Assembly (NCBI RefSeq): GCF_002875705.1
Contig: NZ_MCZZ01000105.1
Span: forward strand, 1-64,000
DNA length: 64,000 nucleotides
Direction of reading: 5' to 3'
Origin: Vibrio sp. 10N.261.45.E2
GTDB taxonomy: Bacteria > Pseudomonadota > Gammaproteobacteria > Enterobacterales > Vibrionaceae
Positions within the stretch are counted from its first letter, which is position 1, and every line of letters starts with the position of its first letter. Shown here piece by piece: positions 1-8,425 of the stretch. The position numbers were made by a program, and so were the translations under genes. The notes beneath the pieces were generated by a model. It ran no database searches. It was not told the origin of the DNA and worked only from the letters and a program-made list of their open reading frames with translations.

Positions 1-292
1 CTGACTTCAAAACTAATATTCATCCGAAAGTAAACATGTAATTCTAAAGCTATTACCATTCCAACAGAATGATAATGAATTGACTGTGCCAAATAACCGA
101 GGTTATTTGTATTGGTCACTCAGTTCATTGAAATCAATGTTGATTCCGAAGAATCTGTTTTATCTAACGATAAAACGTTTTGATATTCATCAACGAGTGC
201 CCACACAGATTGATAGGTTTAAATTGTTAAAGAGCTTTACTTGTTGAGCGTTCCTTTTAGTAAGGAGCCTCTCGAAGTGGACGGCCATTCTA
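1..292 (-). other. 5' leader of an rRNA operon (16S gene lies left of the window)
   Basis: Read leftward, this is the transcribed leader of an rrn operon. The antitermination boxA AGCTCTTTAACAA is at 224-236, and the boxC-like run TCTGTGTGGGCACTCG follows at about 195-211, both in the order seen in enterobacterial and Vibrio rRNA leaders. The mature 16S start is not in the window; the leader runs off the left edge. An open frame at 241-525 on the other strand is a shadow. Gene order rrn-clpB-pgeF-rluD-bamD equals that around E. coli rrsG, which supports the reading. Confidence 0.85.
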
Positions 293-314
293 GCGAATTG
301 GGTTCCAGTGTCAA
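287..314 (-). promoter_or_regulatory. rrn promoter P2
   Basis: On the minus strand, -35 TTGACA (309-314) and -10 TAGAAT (287-292) are separated by 16 bp. A G+C-rich stretch follows the -10. It is the downstream of two tandem rRNA promoters, about 50 bp upstream of boxA. Confidence 0.75.
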
Positions 315-411
315 ACACTTTTTCCAGCTAATTTTTCAAAGCATCTTAAATGCTTATCACCGTCTTGTTACTCAGTTCAAACCGCTTGGTTATCCTTGGC
401 AACGGAGGCGC

Positions 412-439
412 ATTATAGAGAGAATAATCCTTTGCACAA
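412..439 (-). promoter_or_regulatory. rrn promoter P1
   Basis: On the minus strand, -35 TTGTGC (434-439) and -10 TATAAT (412-417) are 16 bp apart. The -10 is followed directly by GCGC, the discriminator typical of stringently controlled rRNA P1 promoters. The A/T-rich tract just upstream (440-458) sits where an UP element would lie, and is also the U-tract of the clpB terminator. Confidence 0.8.
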
Positions 440-448
440 GGCAAAAAA

Positions 449-471
449 CGAAAAAAAACCGCCACCGGCGG
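449..471 (-). terminator. clpB rho-independent terminator
   Basis: On the minus strand, stem CCGCC/GGCGG with a three-base loop (459-471) is followed by eight T residues (451-458). It lies 89 bases after the clpB stop and immediately before the rrn P1 -35 element. Confidence 0.85.
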
Positions 472-559
472 CCGTTCGAACACTATTCGCACAAAGCGTT
501 CAAAATAGGTACGATTAAACCTTAATTCTGGCCAATCGCACCTACAGTTCTTACTTCAA

Positions 560-3133
560 CTATTGATGAGCAATAATGCGGTCGTTGTTTACTAATAACT
601 GTACTTTCTTATCTGGATTAATTTTTCCTGCCAATATCGCTTTCGCTAATGGGTTCTCGACACTTTGTTGAATTGCTCTTTTCAAAGGTCGTGCACCATA
701 TACTGGGTCAAAACCAACTTGAGAAATTAACTTGAGTGCTTTATCCGAAACTTCAAGCTCATAACCATTGTCTTCCATGCGCTTCTTAAGATGCTCTAGC
801 TGAATAGCGGCTATCGATTGAATGTGCTCTTGACCTAACGGGTGGAACACTACGCTTTCATCAACTCGATTCAAAAACTCAGGACGGAAATGCTTACCTA
901 CCACTTCCATCACCTCATTCTTTATTCCTTGGTAATCAAGCGTATTGAAGTTCTCTTGAATTCTCGAAGATCCAAGGTTAGATGTCATGATCACAACGGT
1001 ATTTCTAAAATCGACCGTGCGACCTTGTCCATCAGTTAAACGTCCATCATCAAGAACCTGTAATAGAATATTGAAGACATCAGGATGTGCTTTCTCTACC
1101 TCATCTAGCAAAATTACCGAGTAAGGCTTGCGACGAACTGCCTCTGTTAAGTAGCCACCTTCTTCATATCCAACATAACCAGGAGGAGCACCGACCAAAC
1201 GAGCAACAGAGTGTTTCTCCATAAACTCAGACATATCGATACGCACCATTGCATCATCACTATCAAACATGAAGTTCGCGAGTGTTTTACACAACTCAGT
1301 TTTACCAACGCCGGTTGGACCAAGGAATAAGAAGGAGCCAATCGGCTTGTTCGGATCAGATAAACCAGCACGGCTACGACGAATCGCGTTCGATACAACT
1401 TCGACTGCTTCCGCTTGGCCAATAACGCGCTTGTGCAGAACACCTTCCATTTTAAGAAGCTTCTCTTTCTCAGCTTCTAGCATTTTAGAAACAGGGATGC
1501 CTGTTTGCTTCGATAGCACATCTGCAATTTCTGCATCCGTGACCTTATTACGCAGCAGCGTCATCTCTTGCATCTCAGCTTGAGTGGCAAGGTCTAGTTG
1601 TTTCTCTAACTCCGGGATTCGACCGTACTGCAATTCAGACATTCGGTTAAGATCACCGGCTCGTCTTGCAAAGTCCATATCCATACGAGCTTGTTCTAAC
1701 TCTGACTTGATGTGTTGTGTGCCAGAAAGCGCGGCCTTCTCTGCATTCCACACTTCTTCAAGCTCAGCGAAATCGCGCTCTTTATCGGAAAGCTCTTCTT
1801 GTAATGTTCGAAGGCGTTTTTCACTGGCTTCGTCATTTTCATTTGTAAGAGCTTGCTGCTCGATCTTCAACTGAATGATCTTACGCTCGAGCTTATCTAG
1901 CGACTCTGGTTTTGAGTCGATCTGCATACGAATACTCGAAGCCGCTTCATCAATCAGATCAATCGCCTTATCTGGCAGTTGACGGTCAGAAACGTATCGA
2001 TGAGATAAGGTTGCCGCCGCAACAATCGCTGGATCGGTAATTTCTACATGATGGTGAAGTTCATAACGCTCTTTCAAACCACGAAGGATTGCGACTGTGT
2101 CTTCCACGGTTGGCTCATCGACTATCACTTTTTGGAATCGACGCTCTAACGCGGGGTCTTTCTCTATATACTGGCGATATTCATCGAGTGTTGTGGCGCC
2201 TACACAGTGAAGTTCACCACGAGCCAATGCTGGTTTCAGCATATTACCCGCATCCATAGAACCTTCACCCTTGCCCGCACCTACCATGGTGTGAATTTCA
2301 TCGATGAAGAGAATGATGTTGCCCTCTTCTTTCGACAATTCGTTAAGAACGGATTTCAAACGCTCTTCAAATTCACCACGATACTTAGCACCGGCAATCA
2401 AAGAGCCCATATCTAATGAAAGGACACGTCGGCCTCTTAAACCTTCGGGTACTTCATTATTGATAATACGCTGCGCTAAACCTTCGACTATCGCCGTTTT
2501 ACCAACACCAGGTTCACCGATAATGACAGGGTTATTCTTGGTACGACGTTGAAGTACTTGAATAGTGCGACGGATTTCGTCGTCTCGGCCAATCACAGGA
2601 TCCAGTTTGCCTTGCTCTGCTCTTTCCGTCAGATCAATAGTGAACTTCTCTAATGCTTGGCGTCGATCTTCGGCATTTGGGTCATCAACTTTTTGACCAC
2701 CACGAACTTGTTCAATAGCTTGAGATAATTTTTGCTCAGTAAGACCTAGCTCTTTAAGTAGATTTCCTAAAGGACCTTTGTCTTCAATCGCAGCAAGTAG
2801 GAATACTTCTGAAGATATGTAACTGTCTTGACGTTTTTGCGCGACCTTGTCACATAGATTGAACAGCGTTCCCATCGCATTCGATAGCTGAACGTCGCCA
2901 CCAATACCACTGACTTTAGGGACTCGGTCTAATATTTCGCTCAATTTAGAACGCAATTGAACCACGTCAATATTCAGCATGGTTAGCAATGGACGAATTG
3001 CACTACCATCTTGATTAAGCAAAGACACCATTAGGTGTACAGGTTCTATATATTGGTGATCACGACCTAATGCGAGCGACTGAGCATCAGATATCGCAAT
3101 TTGGAATTTACTAGTGAATCGATCGAGACGCAT
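560..3133 (-). CDS. clpB: ClpB, ATP-dependent disaggregase
   Basis: Hexameric AAA+ chaperone that pulls polypeptides out of aggregates together with DnaK/DnaJ/GrpE in the cytoplasm. The 857-residue length equals the E. coli protein. The Clp N-domain covers about 1-145, the first AAA+ module has Walker A GEPGVGKT at 206-213, a coiled-coil M domain spans roughly 410-520, and the second module has Walker A GPTGVGKT near 605-612 and an LDEVEKAH Walker B. A good Shine-Dalgarno (AGGAAGG) precedes the ATG. A sigma-32-like promoter lies upstream. Codon 149, which is the GTG internal start in E. coli, is GTT here, so the short ClpB isoform may not be made in that way. Confidence 0.98.
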   Translation of the reverse strand: MRLDRFTSKFQIAISDAQSLALGRDHQYIEPVHLMVSLLNQDGSAIRPLLTMLNIDVVQLRSKLSEILDRVPKVSGIGGDVQLSNAMGTLFNLCDKVAQKRQDSYISSEVFLLAAIEDKGPLGNLLKELGLTEQKLSQAIEQVRGGQKVDDPNAEDRRQALEKFTIDLTERAEQGKLDPVIGRDDEIRRTIQVLQRRTKNNPVIIGEPGVGKTAIVEGLAQRIINNEVPEGLRGRRVLSLDMGSLIAGAKYRGEFEERLKSVLNELSKEEGNIILFIDEIHTMVGAGKGEGSMDAGNMLKPALARGELHCVGATTLDEYRQYIEKDPALERRFQKVIVDEPTVEDTVAILRGLKERYELHHHVEITDPAIVAAATLSHRYVSDRQLPDKAIDLIDEAASSIRMQIDSKPESLDKLERKIIQLKIEQQALTNENDEASEKRLRTLQEELSDKERDFAELEEVWNAEKAALSGTQHIKSELEQARMDMDFARRAGDLNRMSELQYGRIPELEKQLDLATQAEMQEMTLLRNKVTDAEIADVLSKQTGIPVSKMLEAEKEKLLKMEGVLHKRVIGQAEAVEVVSNAIRRSRAGLSDPNKPIGSFLFLGPTGVGKTELCKTLANFMFDSDDAMVRIDMSEFMEKHSVARLVGAPPGYVGYEEGGYLTEAVRRKPYSVILLDEVEKAHPDVFNILLQVLDDGRLTDGQGRTVDFRNTVVIMTSNLGSSRIQENFNTLDYQGIKNEVMEVVGKHFRPEFLNRVDESVVFHPLGQEHIQSIAAIQLEHLKKRMEDNGYELEVSDKALKLISQVGFDPVYGARPLKRAIQQSVENPLAKAILAGKINPDKKVQLLVNNDRIIAHQ

Positions 3134-3175
3134 GCCAACCTTCCTACTCTTAGATATGTTTATCTTATGGTTAGA

Positions 3176-3204
3176 AGATGGATACGGTAACGCGGAATTT
3201 CAAG
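3176..3204 (-). promoter_or_regulatory. candidate sigma-32 heat-shock promoter of clpB
   Basis: On the minus strand, CTTGAAA (3198-3204) matches the heat-shock -35. TCCATCT (3176-3182), 15 bp downstream, resembles the CCCATNT -10. It sits about 45 bp before the clpB start codon. clpB is a classic sigma-32 gene, which supports the site; the -10 match is imperfect. Confidence 0.55.
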
Positions 3205-3275
3205 GGATAATAATGAAGAATAGAGTTTATATAAAAATATAATTGAGCTGGATAAAAGCGGATACTTACTAGACG

Positions 3276-4016
3276 TTACTCTAGCCAAACAAAGGTAGCC
3301 TGGCGGCCAGTAATACCATCACGACGATAAGAATAGAACGCATCGGCATCAGCGAAAGTACATAGATTAGAGTCTGTCACTTCCGACACACCCACTTTCG
3401 CAAGTCGTTGCGTTGCAAGCTGAGACATATTCGCTAGCCATTTACCCGGTTCAGCTTTCGCTTTGAATGCGAGTTTAGCTTGAGGGTCAAAACTAACGAA
3501 AGCTTCCAACACATCATAGCCAACTTCAAAGGCTTGTTTACCAATAGTAGGACCAAGCCAAGCGATGATCTTATTCTCTGAATCTAGGTTTGAAAACTTT
3601 GCAACTGCATTTTCAAGAATGCCACCCGCAAGACCACGCCAACCAGCATGAACTGCAGCAACTTGAGTACCTTTAGTATCAGTAAAGATTACAGGTAAGC
3701 AATCGGCTGTCATCGCAGAACAAACAACACCGTTAGTAGTGGTAAATGCACCATCAGCATCAAGAATATCTGCCGTAGGTTGTAAAACCGTGACGACATC
3801 TGTTGAGTGAGTTTGATTTAGCCATACCGGAGCTGCAGGCATATTAGCGTGTTGCTTGAGCCAAGCTCTATTGTTTTCAACAAGCGAAGCATCATCCCCA
3901 ACATGCGTACCTAGGTTTAATCCTTGATACACACCAGTAGAACAACCATTAAAACGTGTCGAAGAAAATGCTTTCACGTTGTTTGGTGCGTTCCAATTAG
4001 GGATGATCATCGACAT
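3276..4016 (-). CDS. pgeF: PgeF/YfiH-family multicopper-type (laccase-domain) protein
   Basis: Member of the YfiH (DUF152) family. E. coli YfiH has been linked to removing mis-incorporated L-Ser from peptidoglycan precursors, and relatives show purine nucleoside phosphorylase or adenosine deaminase activity. Conserved family motifs are visible: TADCLPV in the middle and VHAGWRGL shortly after, holding the metal-binding Cys and His. The open frame extends to 4055 inside rluD, but the family alignment (MSMIIPNW) puts the start at 4016, just two bases beyond the rluD stop, giving 246 residues (E. coli 243). It is probably translated with rluD as an operon. The exact substrate in Vibrio is inference. 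Confidence 0.9.
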   Translation of the reverse strand: MSMIIPNWNAPNNVKAFSSTRFNGCSTGVYQGLNLGTHVGDDASLVENNRAWLKQHANMPAAPVWLNQTHSTDVVTVLQPTADILDADGAFTTTNGVVCSAMTADCLPVIFTDTKGTQVAAVHAGWRGLAGGILENAVAKFSNLDSENKIIAWLGPTIGKQAFEVGYDVLEAFVSFDPQAKLAFKAKAEPGKWLANMSQLATQRLAKVGVSEVTDSNLCTFADADAFYSYRRDGITGRQATFVWLE

Positions 4017-4017
4017 A

Positions 4018-4992
4018 TTAAATGTCTTCTTCTTTATTCTCGCGAGCATCAACACGTAATGCTTCAGCCATCACAACCATGTCATTTGGCACAGGGGCGT
4101 GGAACTCAACTTCTTCACCTGTAATTGGGTGAACAAATTTAAGCATAACTGCGTGCAGTGCTTGGCGATCAAAAGAACGAATCATTGTCGTTAATTCTTC
4201 CGATGCACCTTTTGGAATACGAGCGCGACCACCGTATGCAACGTCACCTAGCAGCGGGTGCTGAAGGTATGACATATGAACACGGATTTGGTGAGTACGA
4301 CCCGTTTCTAGGCGCAGACGAATACGAGTATGCTCGCGGAAATGCTCAGCAACACGATAGTGAGTTACCGCTGGCTTTCCTAATTCATTTACGTCCATTA
4401 AGGTACGCTTAGTTGCATGACGACTAATGCCTTTCTCTACCACACCACCAGCGGTCATTTTGCCGATTGCAATTGCTTCATACTCACGAGTAATACGACG
4501 CTTAGCAAGAGCACGCACAAGACGAGTTTGAGCTGGAACCGTTTTAGCCACAACCATAAGACCAGTTGTGTCTTTATCAAGACGGTGCACAATACCTGCA
4601 CGAGGCACTTCTGCAATCTGTGGGTAATGGAAAAGCAATGCGTTTAGTATGGTTCCATCCGGCGTACCTGCTCCTGGGTGTACAACCAGGTCGCGAGGCT
4701 TATTGATAACCAATAAGTCATCATCTTCGTAGACAATATCTAGAGGAATATCTTGTGCTTCCCAGCGCTCTTCATCTGCAAGTTCAGCTTGCAAGATGAT
4801 CTCTTCACCGCCCAAAACCTTAACGCGCGGCTTAGTAATGACTTCGCCATCCACTTGGATTTTGCCGTCAAGAAGCCACTCTTTAATACGAGAGCGAGAA
4901 AAATCGGTAAATAGTTCAGCGACAGCTTGGTCTAAACGTTGACCTAACTGGCTGCTTTTTACTGTGTCTGTTAATGTGATCTGCTGAGCCAT
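4018..4992 (-). CDS. rluD: RluD, 23S rRNA pseudouridine(1911/1915/1917) synthase
   Basis: Isomerises three uridines of 23S rRNA helix 69 during large-subunit assembly. An S4 RNA-binding domain occupies about residues 18-80, and the RluA-type catalytic motif HRLDKDTTG is at 136-144 with the nucleophilic Asp at 139, the same position as in E. coli. The 324-residue length is close to E. coli (326). It is divergent from bamD across 137 bp and is followed immediately by pgeF, as in enterobacteria. Confidence 0.97.
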   Translation of the reverse strand: MAQQITLTDTVKSSQLGQRLDQAVAELFTDFSRSRIKEWLLDGKIQVDGEVITKPRVKVLGGEEIILQAELADEERWEAQDIPLDIVYEDDDLLVINKPRDLVVHPGAGTPDGTILNALLFHYPQIAEVPRAGIVHRLDKDTTGLMVVAKTVPAQTRLVRALAKRRITREYEAIAIGKMTAGGVVEKGISRHATKRTLMDVNELGKPAVTHYRVAEHFREHTRIRLRLETGRTHQIRVHMSYLQHPLLGDVAYGGRARIPKGASEELTTMIRSFDRQALHAVMLKFVHPITGEEVEFHAPVPNDMVVMAEALRVDARENKEEDI

Positions 4993-5129
4993 ATCGAACT
5001 TTTTTAAAAACCGTGAGACTAATACCCATTAGTATGGATAAAATAGAATAATTGCATCATTGTATCTGTTACTGGTTAGAAAGTAACGGAAGCTTACGAA
5101 ATATTTAATTCAAGGAATCGACGCCTGAC

Positions 5130-5858
5130 ATGAAACACCTTACTTTATCGGGTCTATTAGCCGTATCACTCTTGGTTGGTTGTTCAAGTAGTGAAGAGAT
5201 AGTGCCAGATGTACCACCATCGGTTCTCTACTCTGACGCTCAAGAATCACTGCAGAGCGGTAGCTGGCTTTCAGCAATCGAAAAGCTAGAAGCCCTAGAC
5301 TCACGTTACCCATTCGGCGCCTATTCTGAGCAAGTGCAGCTCGATCTGATTTACGCTTACTATAAAAATGATGACTTGGCACTTGGCCTCGCTACCATTT
5401 CACGTTTCCTACGTTTGAACCCAACTCATGAGAAACAAGACTGGGTTCTTTATATGCGCGGCTTAACGCACATGGCGCAAGACAGAAACTTCATGCACGA
5501 TATTTTTAATATCGACCGTAGTGACCGAGATCCTGAACCGGTGAAGCTCGCTTTTGCTGACTTTAAGCGACTACTCGAGCGTTTTCCAAGTAGCCCTTAT
5601 GCTGAAGATGCACAAAAACGCATGTTCGCACTTAAAAACCGTTTGGCGGATTACGACCTAGCAACGGCAGATTTCTATCTACGCCGTGAAGCTTGGATTG
5701 CAGCAATCAATAGAACGCAAGAGCTACAAAAGACTTACCCAGATACAATTGCAGCACGCAAATCCTTAAAAATTCAGCTAGAGGCCTACAAACAACTTGG
5801 CCTTGAGGATGCGATTCAAAGAACAGAACAGTTGATTGAATTAAACCCACTCCCTTAA
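5130..5858 (+). CDS. bamD: BamD, outer-membrane assembly lipoprotein
   Basis: Essential lipoprotein of the BAM complex that inserts beta-barrel proteins into the outer membrane. The N-terminus is a lipoprotein signal with lipobox LVGC (Cys at about residue 18), followed by a serine-rich linker. The remainder is all-helical with tetratricopeptide-like repeats, including the YPFGAYSEQ and FPSSPYAEDA segments typical of BamD. The 242-residue length fits the family. It is transcribed away from rluD and ends at a strong terminator. Confidence 0.96.
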   Translation: MKHLTLSGLLAVSLLVGCSSSEEIVPDVPPSVLYSDAQESLQSGSWLSAIEKLEALDSRYPFGAYSEQVQLDLIYAYYKNDDLALGLATISRFLRLNPTHEKQDWVLYMRGLTHMAQDRNFMHDIFNIDRSDRDPEPVKLAFADFKRLLERFPSSPYAEDAQKRMFALKNRLADYDLATADFYLRREAWIAAINRTQELQKTYPDTIAARKSLKIQLEAYKQLGLEDAIQRTEQLIELNPLP

Positions 5859-5880
5859 TCAAGGTTTACACCTCAACACC

Positions 5881-5914
5881 AAAAGCGCGCTAATTTACTA
5901 GCGCGTTTTTTTTT
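5881..5914 (+). terminator. bamD terminator
   Basis: Stem CGCGCTA/TAGCGCG (5886-5892 and 5899-5905) is followed by nine T residues. It lies 23 bases after the bamD stop. Confidence 0.9.
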
Positions 5915-6002
5915 GACCATATATCGCAAACTTGATGAATCGCATAATACACGGTATCTTCAAAAGATAACTTTTAACAAAACATCAACATGGAGTGTGG
6001 AT

Positions 6003-7421
6003 GTGAGTAGGTTGTTATTATTTATCTGGATATCGCTATTTAGCCAATTATCCTACGCATTAGAACTGTCCCCATTAAGCAATAAGCCTTACATGGGCGA
6101 CTTGGATGTGCTCAAAACCAAAGGAACGGTTAGAGTGCTAGTTTCTGCCGATCTTGGTTTCTATTACATCGAGGATGGTAAGCCAAAAGGCATCGTGGCA
6201 GAAATGCTCTACCACTTTGAAAAAAGTCTTCGTAAAAAACACCCCTACCTCAATGTTCAAATCATCCCCGTACAACGAGATGATCTACTTCCCTCTTTAG
6301 AATCTGGCTATGGTGATGTCGCTGTCGCGAACCTAACGATCACCGACAAACGATTACGAACCATCGATTTTTCAGATCCCATGATTAAAGATGGTAAAGA
6401 ACTCATTATCACAGGGAAAAAGGCCAACCCTATCACCGAAATCAAGCAATTGAGCGGCAAAGAGGTGTGGATACGTGCAAGCTCGAGTTACTTCGAGAGT
6501 GTACAAAGAGTCAATAAAGAGCTTAACGAATTAGGTTTACCACCACTGCATGTCCACTTCATTGAAGAATCACTGCAAGACTACGAGCTGATAGAGTTGG
6601 TTAACCAAGGTTATATTCAGGGCACAATTCTGGACAGCCATAAAGCAAAGCTGTGGACTGACGTAATGGAAAACATTCAAGTTCATCATGATTTTCCCTT
6701 ACGTGAAAATGGCCAAATAGCATGGGCATTGAGAAAAAACAGCCCTCAGTTAAAGAAAGAGATAAACAAATACGTCAAGACTGCACGAACAGGTACCCTA
6801 CTTGGAAATGTTATCTATCAGAAATACATCGACAACACTCGCTGGTTAGGTAGAGCACTCAACCCAAATAAAATAGACCGAGTAGCTAAGCTTTCAGATG
6901 TCTTTGAAAAGTATTCAAGTAAATACGAATTCGACCCTTTGATGATGTCTGCACAAGGCTTCCAAGAGTCTGGATTAGATCAAAGCAGAGTTTCTCATCG
7001 TGGAGCTATTGGTGTGATGCAGGTGCTGCCAAGTACCGCCAGAGACAAAAACGTCAATATCAAAAACATACACAAGGTGGATAACAACATCCATGCGGGT
7101 GTGAAATACATGCGTTTCATTAAGGACAGATATTTTGACGACCCAGCCATTACACCAGACAATCAAATCTACTTCACTTTGGCTTCTTACAACGCTGGTC
7201 CAGCTAAGATCAGAAAGATGAGGCGCATTGCCAAGCAGAAAGGTTACAACCCAAACATCTGGTTCAAAAACGTAGAGATCATCACTCGTAAATACGTGAG
7301 CAAAGAACCGGTAACCTATGTCGCCAACATCAACCGTTACTTTGTAATCTATAAGCAGTTACAAGCTATCAATGCCATCCGAGAGGATGGTACAGCGAGA
7401 TTACTAAAAACCAACGATTAG
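6003..7421 (+). CDS. MltF-like lytic transglycosylase with an amino-acid-binding-protein domain
   Basis: Probable periplasmic or membrane-anchored murein lytic transglycosylase. After a signal sequence (about residues 1-20), a solute-binding family 3 domain (about 40-265) is followed by a goose-lysozyme-type SLT domain (about 300-460). The SLT domain carries the catalytic Glu in FQESGLD, then GVMQ and ASYNAGP. This is the MltF architecture. The open frame begins at a TTG at 5913 inside the bamD terminator. I prefer the GTG at 6003, which has GGAG seven bases upstream and begins directly with the signal peptide (472 residues). It has its own strong terminator. E. coli mltF lies elsewhere, so this could be a second MltF-type paralogue. 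Confidence 0.88.
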   Translation: MSRLLLFIWISLFSQLSYALELSPLSNKPYMGDLDVLKTKGTVRVLVSADLGFYYIEDGKPKGIVAEMLYHFEKSLRKKHPYLNVQIIPVQRDDLLPSLESGYGDVAVANLTITDKRLRTIDFSDPMIKDGKELIITGKKANPITEIKQLSGKEVWIRASSSYFESVQRVNKELNELGLPPLHVHFIEESLQDYELIELVNQGYIQGTILDSHKAKLWTDVMENIQVHHDFPLRENGQIAWALRKNSPQLKKEINKYVKTARTGTLLGNVIYQKYIDNTRWLGRALNPNKIDRVAKLSDVFEKYSSKYEFDPLMMSAQGFQESGLDQSRVSHRGAIGVMQVLPSTARDKNVNIKNIHKVDNNIHAGVKYMRFIKDRYFDDPAITPDNQIYFTLASYNAGPAKIRKMRRIAKQKGYNPNIWFKNVEIITRKYVSKEPVTYVANINRYFVIYKQLQAINAIREDGTARLLKTND

Positions 7422-7476
7422 TTTGTCTTCAATCCCAAAACCTGGGGGAACAAAGGCACTAGGGGAAGATAAAAAC

Positions 7477-7512
7477 ACAAAAGCCGCATAAGCAAAATTA
7501 TGCGGCTTTTGT
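7477..7512. terminator. strong bidirectional hairpin terminator
   Basis: A 15-bp perfect stem with loop GCAAAA (7492-7497). The A-rich and T-rich flanks allow use on either strand. It terminates the MltF-like gene. Confidence 0.9.
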
Positions 7513-7622
7513 TTATCTAATTCTGAGGAAGCTTACATAGCGATCTATATCACGAGAGCAACATCACAAAACACTATTGAGTAAATTTTCATCAAGCACT
7601 TTCAATAGGCTGTAGGATGCCC

Positions 7623-7645
7623 CTAAAAACTGGTTTAGTTTTTAG
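7623..7645. repeat. perfect 9-bp inverted repeat CTAAAAACT/AGTTTTTAG
   Basis: The arms at 7623-7631 and 7637-7645 are perfectly complementary around a 5-base loop. It lies in the 420-bp space upstream of raiA. It is too A/T-rich for an ordinary terminator, so it may be an operator or a chance hairpin. A second, looser repeat GTTATC...GATAAC follows at about 7663-7686. Confidence 0.5.
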
Positions 7646-7764
7646 TGAAGCCTTGCCTCCAAGTTATCGTTTTCCATAAGGATAACAAGCATTTTCCACC
7701 AAAAAGATACTAAGACTTGCGTAAGATCACATTTGATTTTAATGCTTATCCTGCCCAACCAAAA

Positions 7765-7806
7765 CAAGATCCAGATCACATTCTTTATTCCTAAAAGTCG
7801 TAATCT
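7765..7806 (+). promoter_or_regulatory. candidate class II CRP-dependent promoter of raiA
   Basis: CAAGATCCAGATCACA (7765-7780) matches 12 of 16 positions of the CRP palindrome, with a perfect right half. A -10-like TAATCT lies at 7801-7806. This places the CRP centre at about -41, the class II geometry. A second right-half site (GATCACA) is at about 7725-7731 and a CRP-like GATCTATATCAC at about 7542-7553. E. coli raiA is known to be cAMP-CRP controlled; the sites here are inference. Confidence 0.45.
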
Positions 7807-7845
7807 GAAGTTAACCCATGAGGGATACAACAGAGGAAAACTTCT

Positions 7846-8181
7846 ATGAAAATGAACATCACTGGTAAAAACATCGACATTACCTCTGCAATCCGTGATC
7901 ACATAGAAAGCAAATTTAAAAAGCTGGATAAATGGCAAGTAGACATCATTGGCTGCCAAGCGAGCTTTAGTGAAGAACCAAACAAGAAGAAGAAATTTGA
8001 AGCGGTACTCACCGTACCAAAAGGCCAACTTGTTGCTTCATCAATCCATGACGACCTCTACGTAGCTATCAACGAAGTAGAACAAAAACTAGAGCGTCAA
8101 CTCAACAAGCTACGCCATAAACCAGAGGCGCGCCGCGCTGAAAAGCCTGAAATCGAAGAGCTAGAAGCTGAAGTAGAATAA
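7846..8181 (+). CDS. raiA: RaiA/HPF-family ribosome hibernation factor
   Basis: Small cytoplasmic protein that binds the 30S decoding centre in stationary phase or cold and blocks translation. The 111 residues form the short S30AE domain only, starting MKMNITGKNIDIT, with the YVAINEVEQKLERQL helix and a charged C-terminal tail rich in Glu. The length and position immediately upstream of pheL-pheA match E. coli raiA (yfiA) rather than the hpf locus by rpoN. It is transcribed alone: a CRP-like promoter precedes it and a strong terminator follows 20 bases after the stop. Confidence 0.93.
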   Translation: MKMNITGKNIDITSAIRDHIESKFKKLDKWQVDIIGCQASFSEEPNKKKKFEAVLTVPKGQLVASSIHDDLYVAINEVEQKLERQLNKLRHKPEARRAEKPEIEELEAEVE

Positions 8182-8200
8182 GGAAAGATAACAGATTAAA

Positions 8201-8228
8201 AAATAGCGCCTCAGGGCGCTATTTTTTT
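8201..8228 (+). terminator. raiA terminator
   Basis: Stem GCGCC/GGCGC (8206-8219), extended by A-T pairs, with loop TCAG and followed by seven T residues. Confidence 0.9.
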
Positions 8229-8230
8229 GC

Positions 8231-8259
8231 TTGACGCTTGTAGCTCGCTTGCTTATTGT
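8231..8259 (+). promoter_or_regulatory. pheL-pheA promoter
   Basis: -35 TTGACG (8231-8236) and -10 TATTGT (8254-8259) with a 17-bp spacer, 30 bases upstream of the pheL start codon. It starts immediately after the raiA terminator. Confidence 0.6.
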
Positions 8260-8289
8260 GTTTAAACATTCATAAAACAATCACTTTTT

Positions 8290-8337
8290 ATGCACTCTCA
8301 ATCTTTGTTTATTTTTGACTTCTTTTTTCTTCCGTAA
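8290..8337 (+). CDS. pheL: PheL, pheA leader peptide
   Basis: A 15-codon open frame encodes MHSQSLFIFDFFFLP, in which five of seven consecutive codons (8308-8328) are Phe. The E. coli PheL peptide is likewise 15 residues and Phe-rich. It is followed by the alternative RNA structures of a transcription attenuator and then pheA. When charged tRNA-Phe is scarce, ribosomes are expected to stall within 8308-8328 and let pheA be transcribed. The frame is too short for normal gene callers. The call rests on the Phe run, length, position and structures. Confidence 0.9.
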   Translation: MHSQSLFIFDFFFLP

Positions 8338-8383
8338 ATCGGAGGCTAAGTCGTTTTAGAAAAACAAGTCAAAAACGAACAAG

Positions 8384-8411
8384 AAGCCTCCCACACTAGG
8401 GAGGCTTTTTT
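8384..8411 (+). terminator. pheA attenuator terminator (segments 3:4)
   Basis: Stem AGCCTCCC/GGGAGGCT (8385-8392 and 8399-8406) with loop ACACTA and a T tract. Its left arm is complementary to GGAGGCT at 8341-8347, the antiterminator segment just after the pheL stop. In addition TTTTTGACTT (8312-8321, within pheL) pairs perfectly with AAGTCAAAAA (8366-8375). Together these give the alternating 1:2, 2:3 and 3:4 foldings of a classical attenuator. Confidence 0.92.
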
Positions 8412-8425
8412 ATAAGGACACATTT

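Noticed and set aside
241..525. 94-codon open frame at the left end
   Set aside because: It lies across the rrn leader, both rrn promoters and the clpB terminator on the opposite strand, has no Shine-Dalgarno, and its product looks random.
1269..1874. Open frames of 104 and 96 codons antisense to clpB
   Set aside because: Both fall entirely inside clpB in the complementary frame and show no motif or start signal.
5913..6002. TTG start at 5913 for the MltF-like gene
   Set aside because: It falls within the T-tract of the bamD terminator and puts 30 extra residues before a normal signal peptide; the GTG at 6003 has a Shine-Dalgarno.
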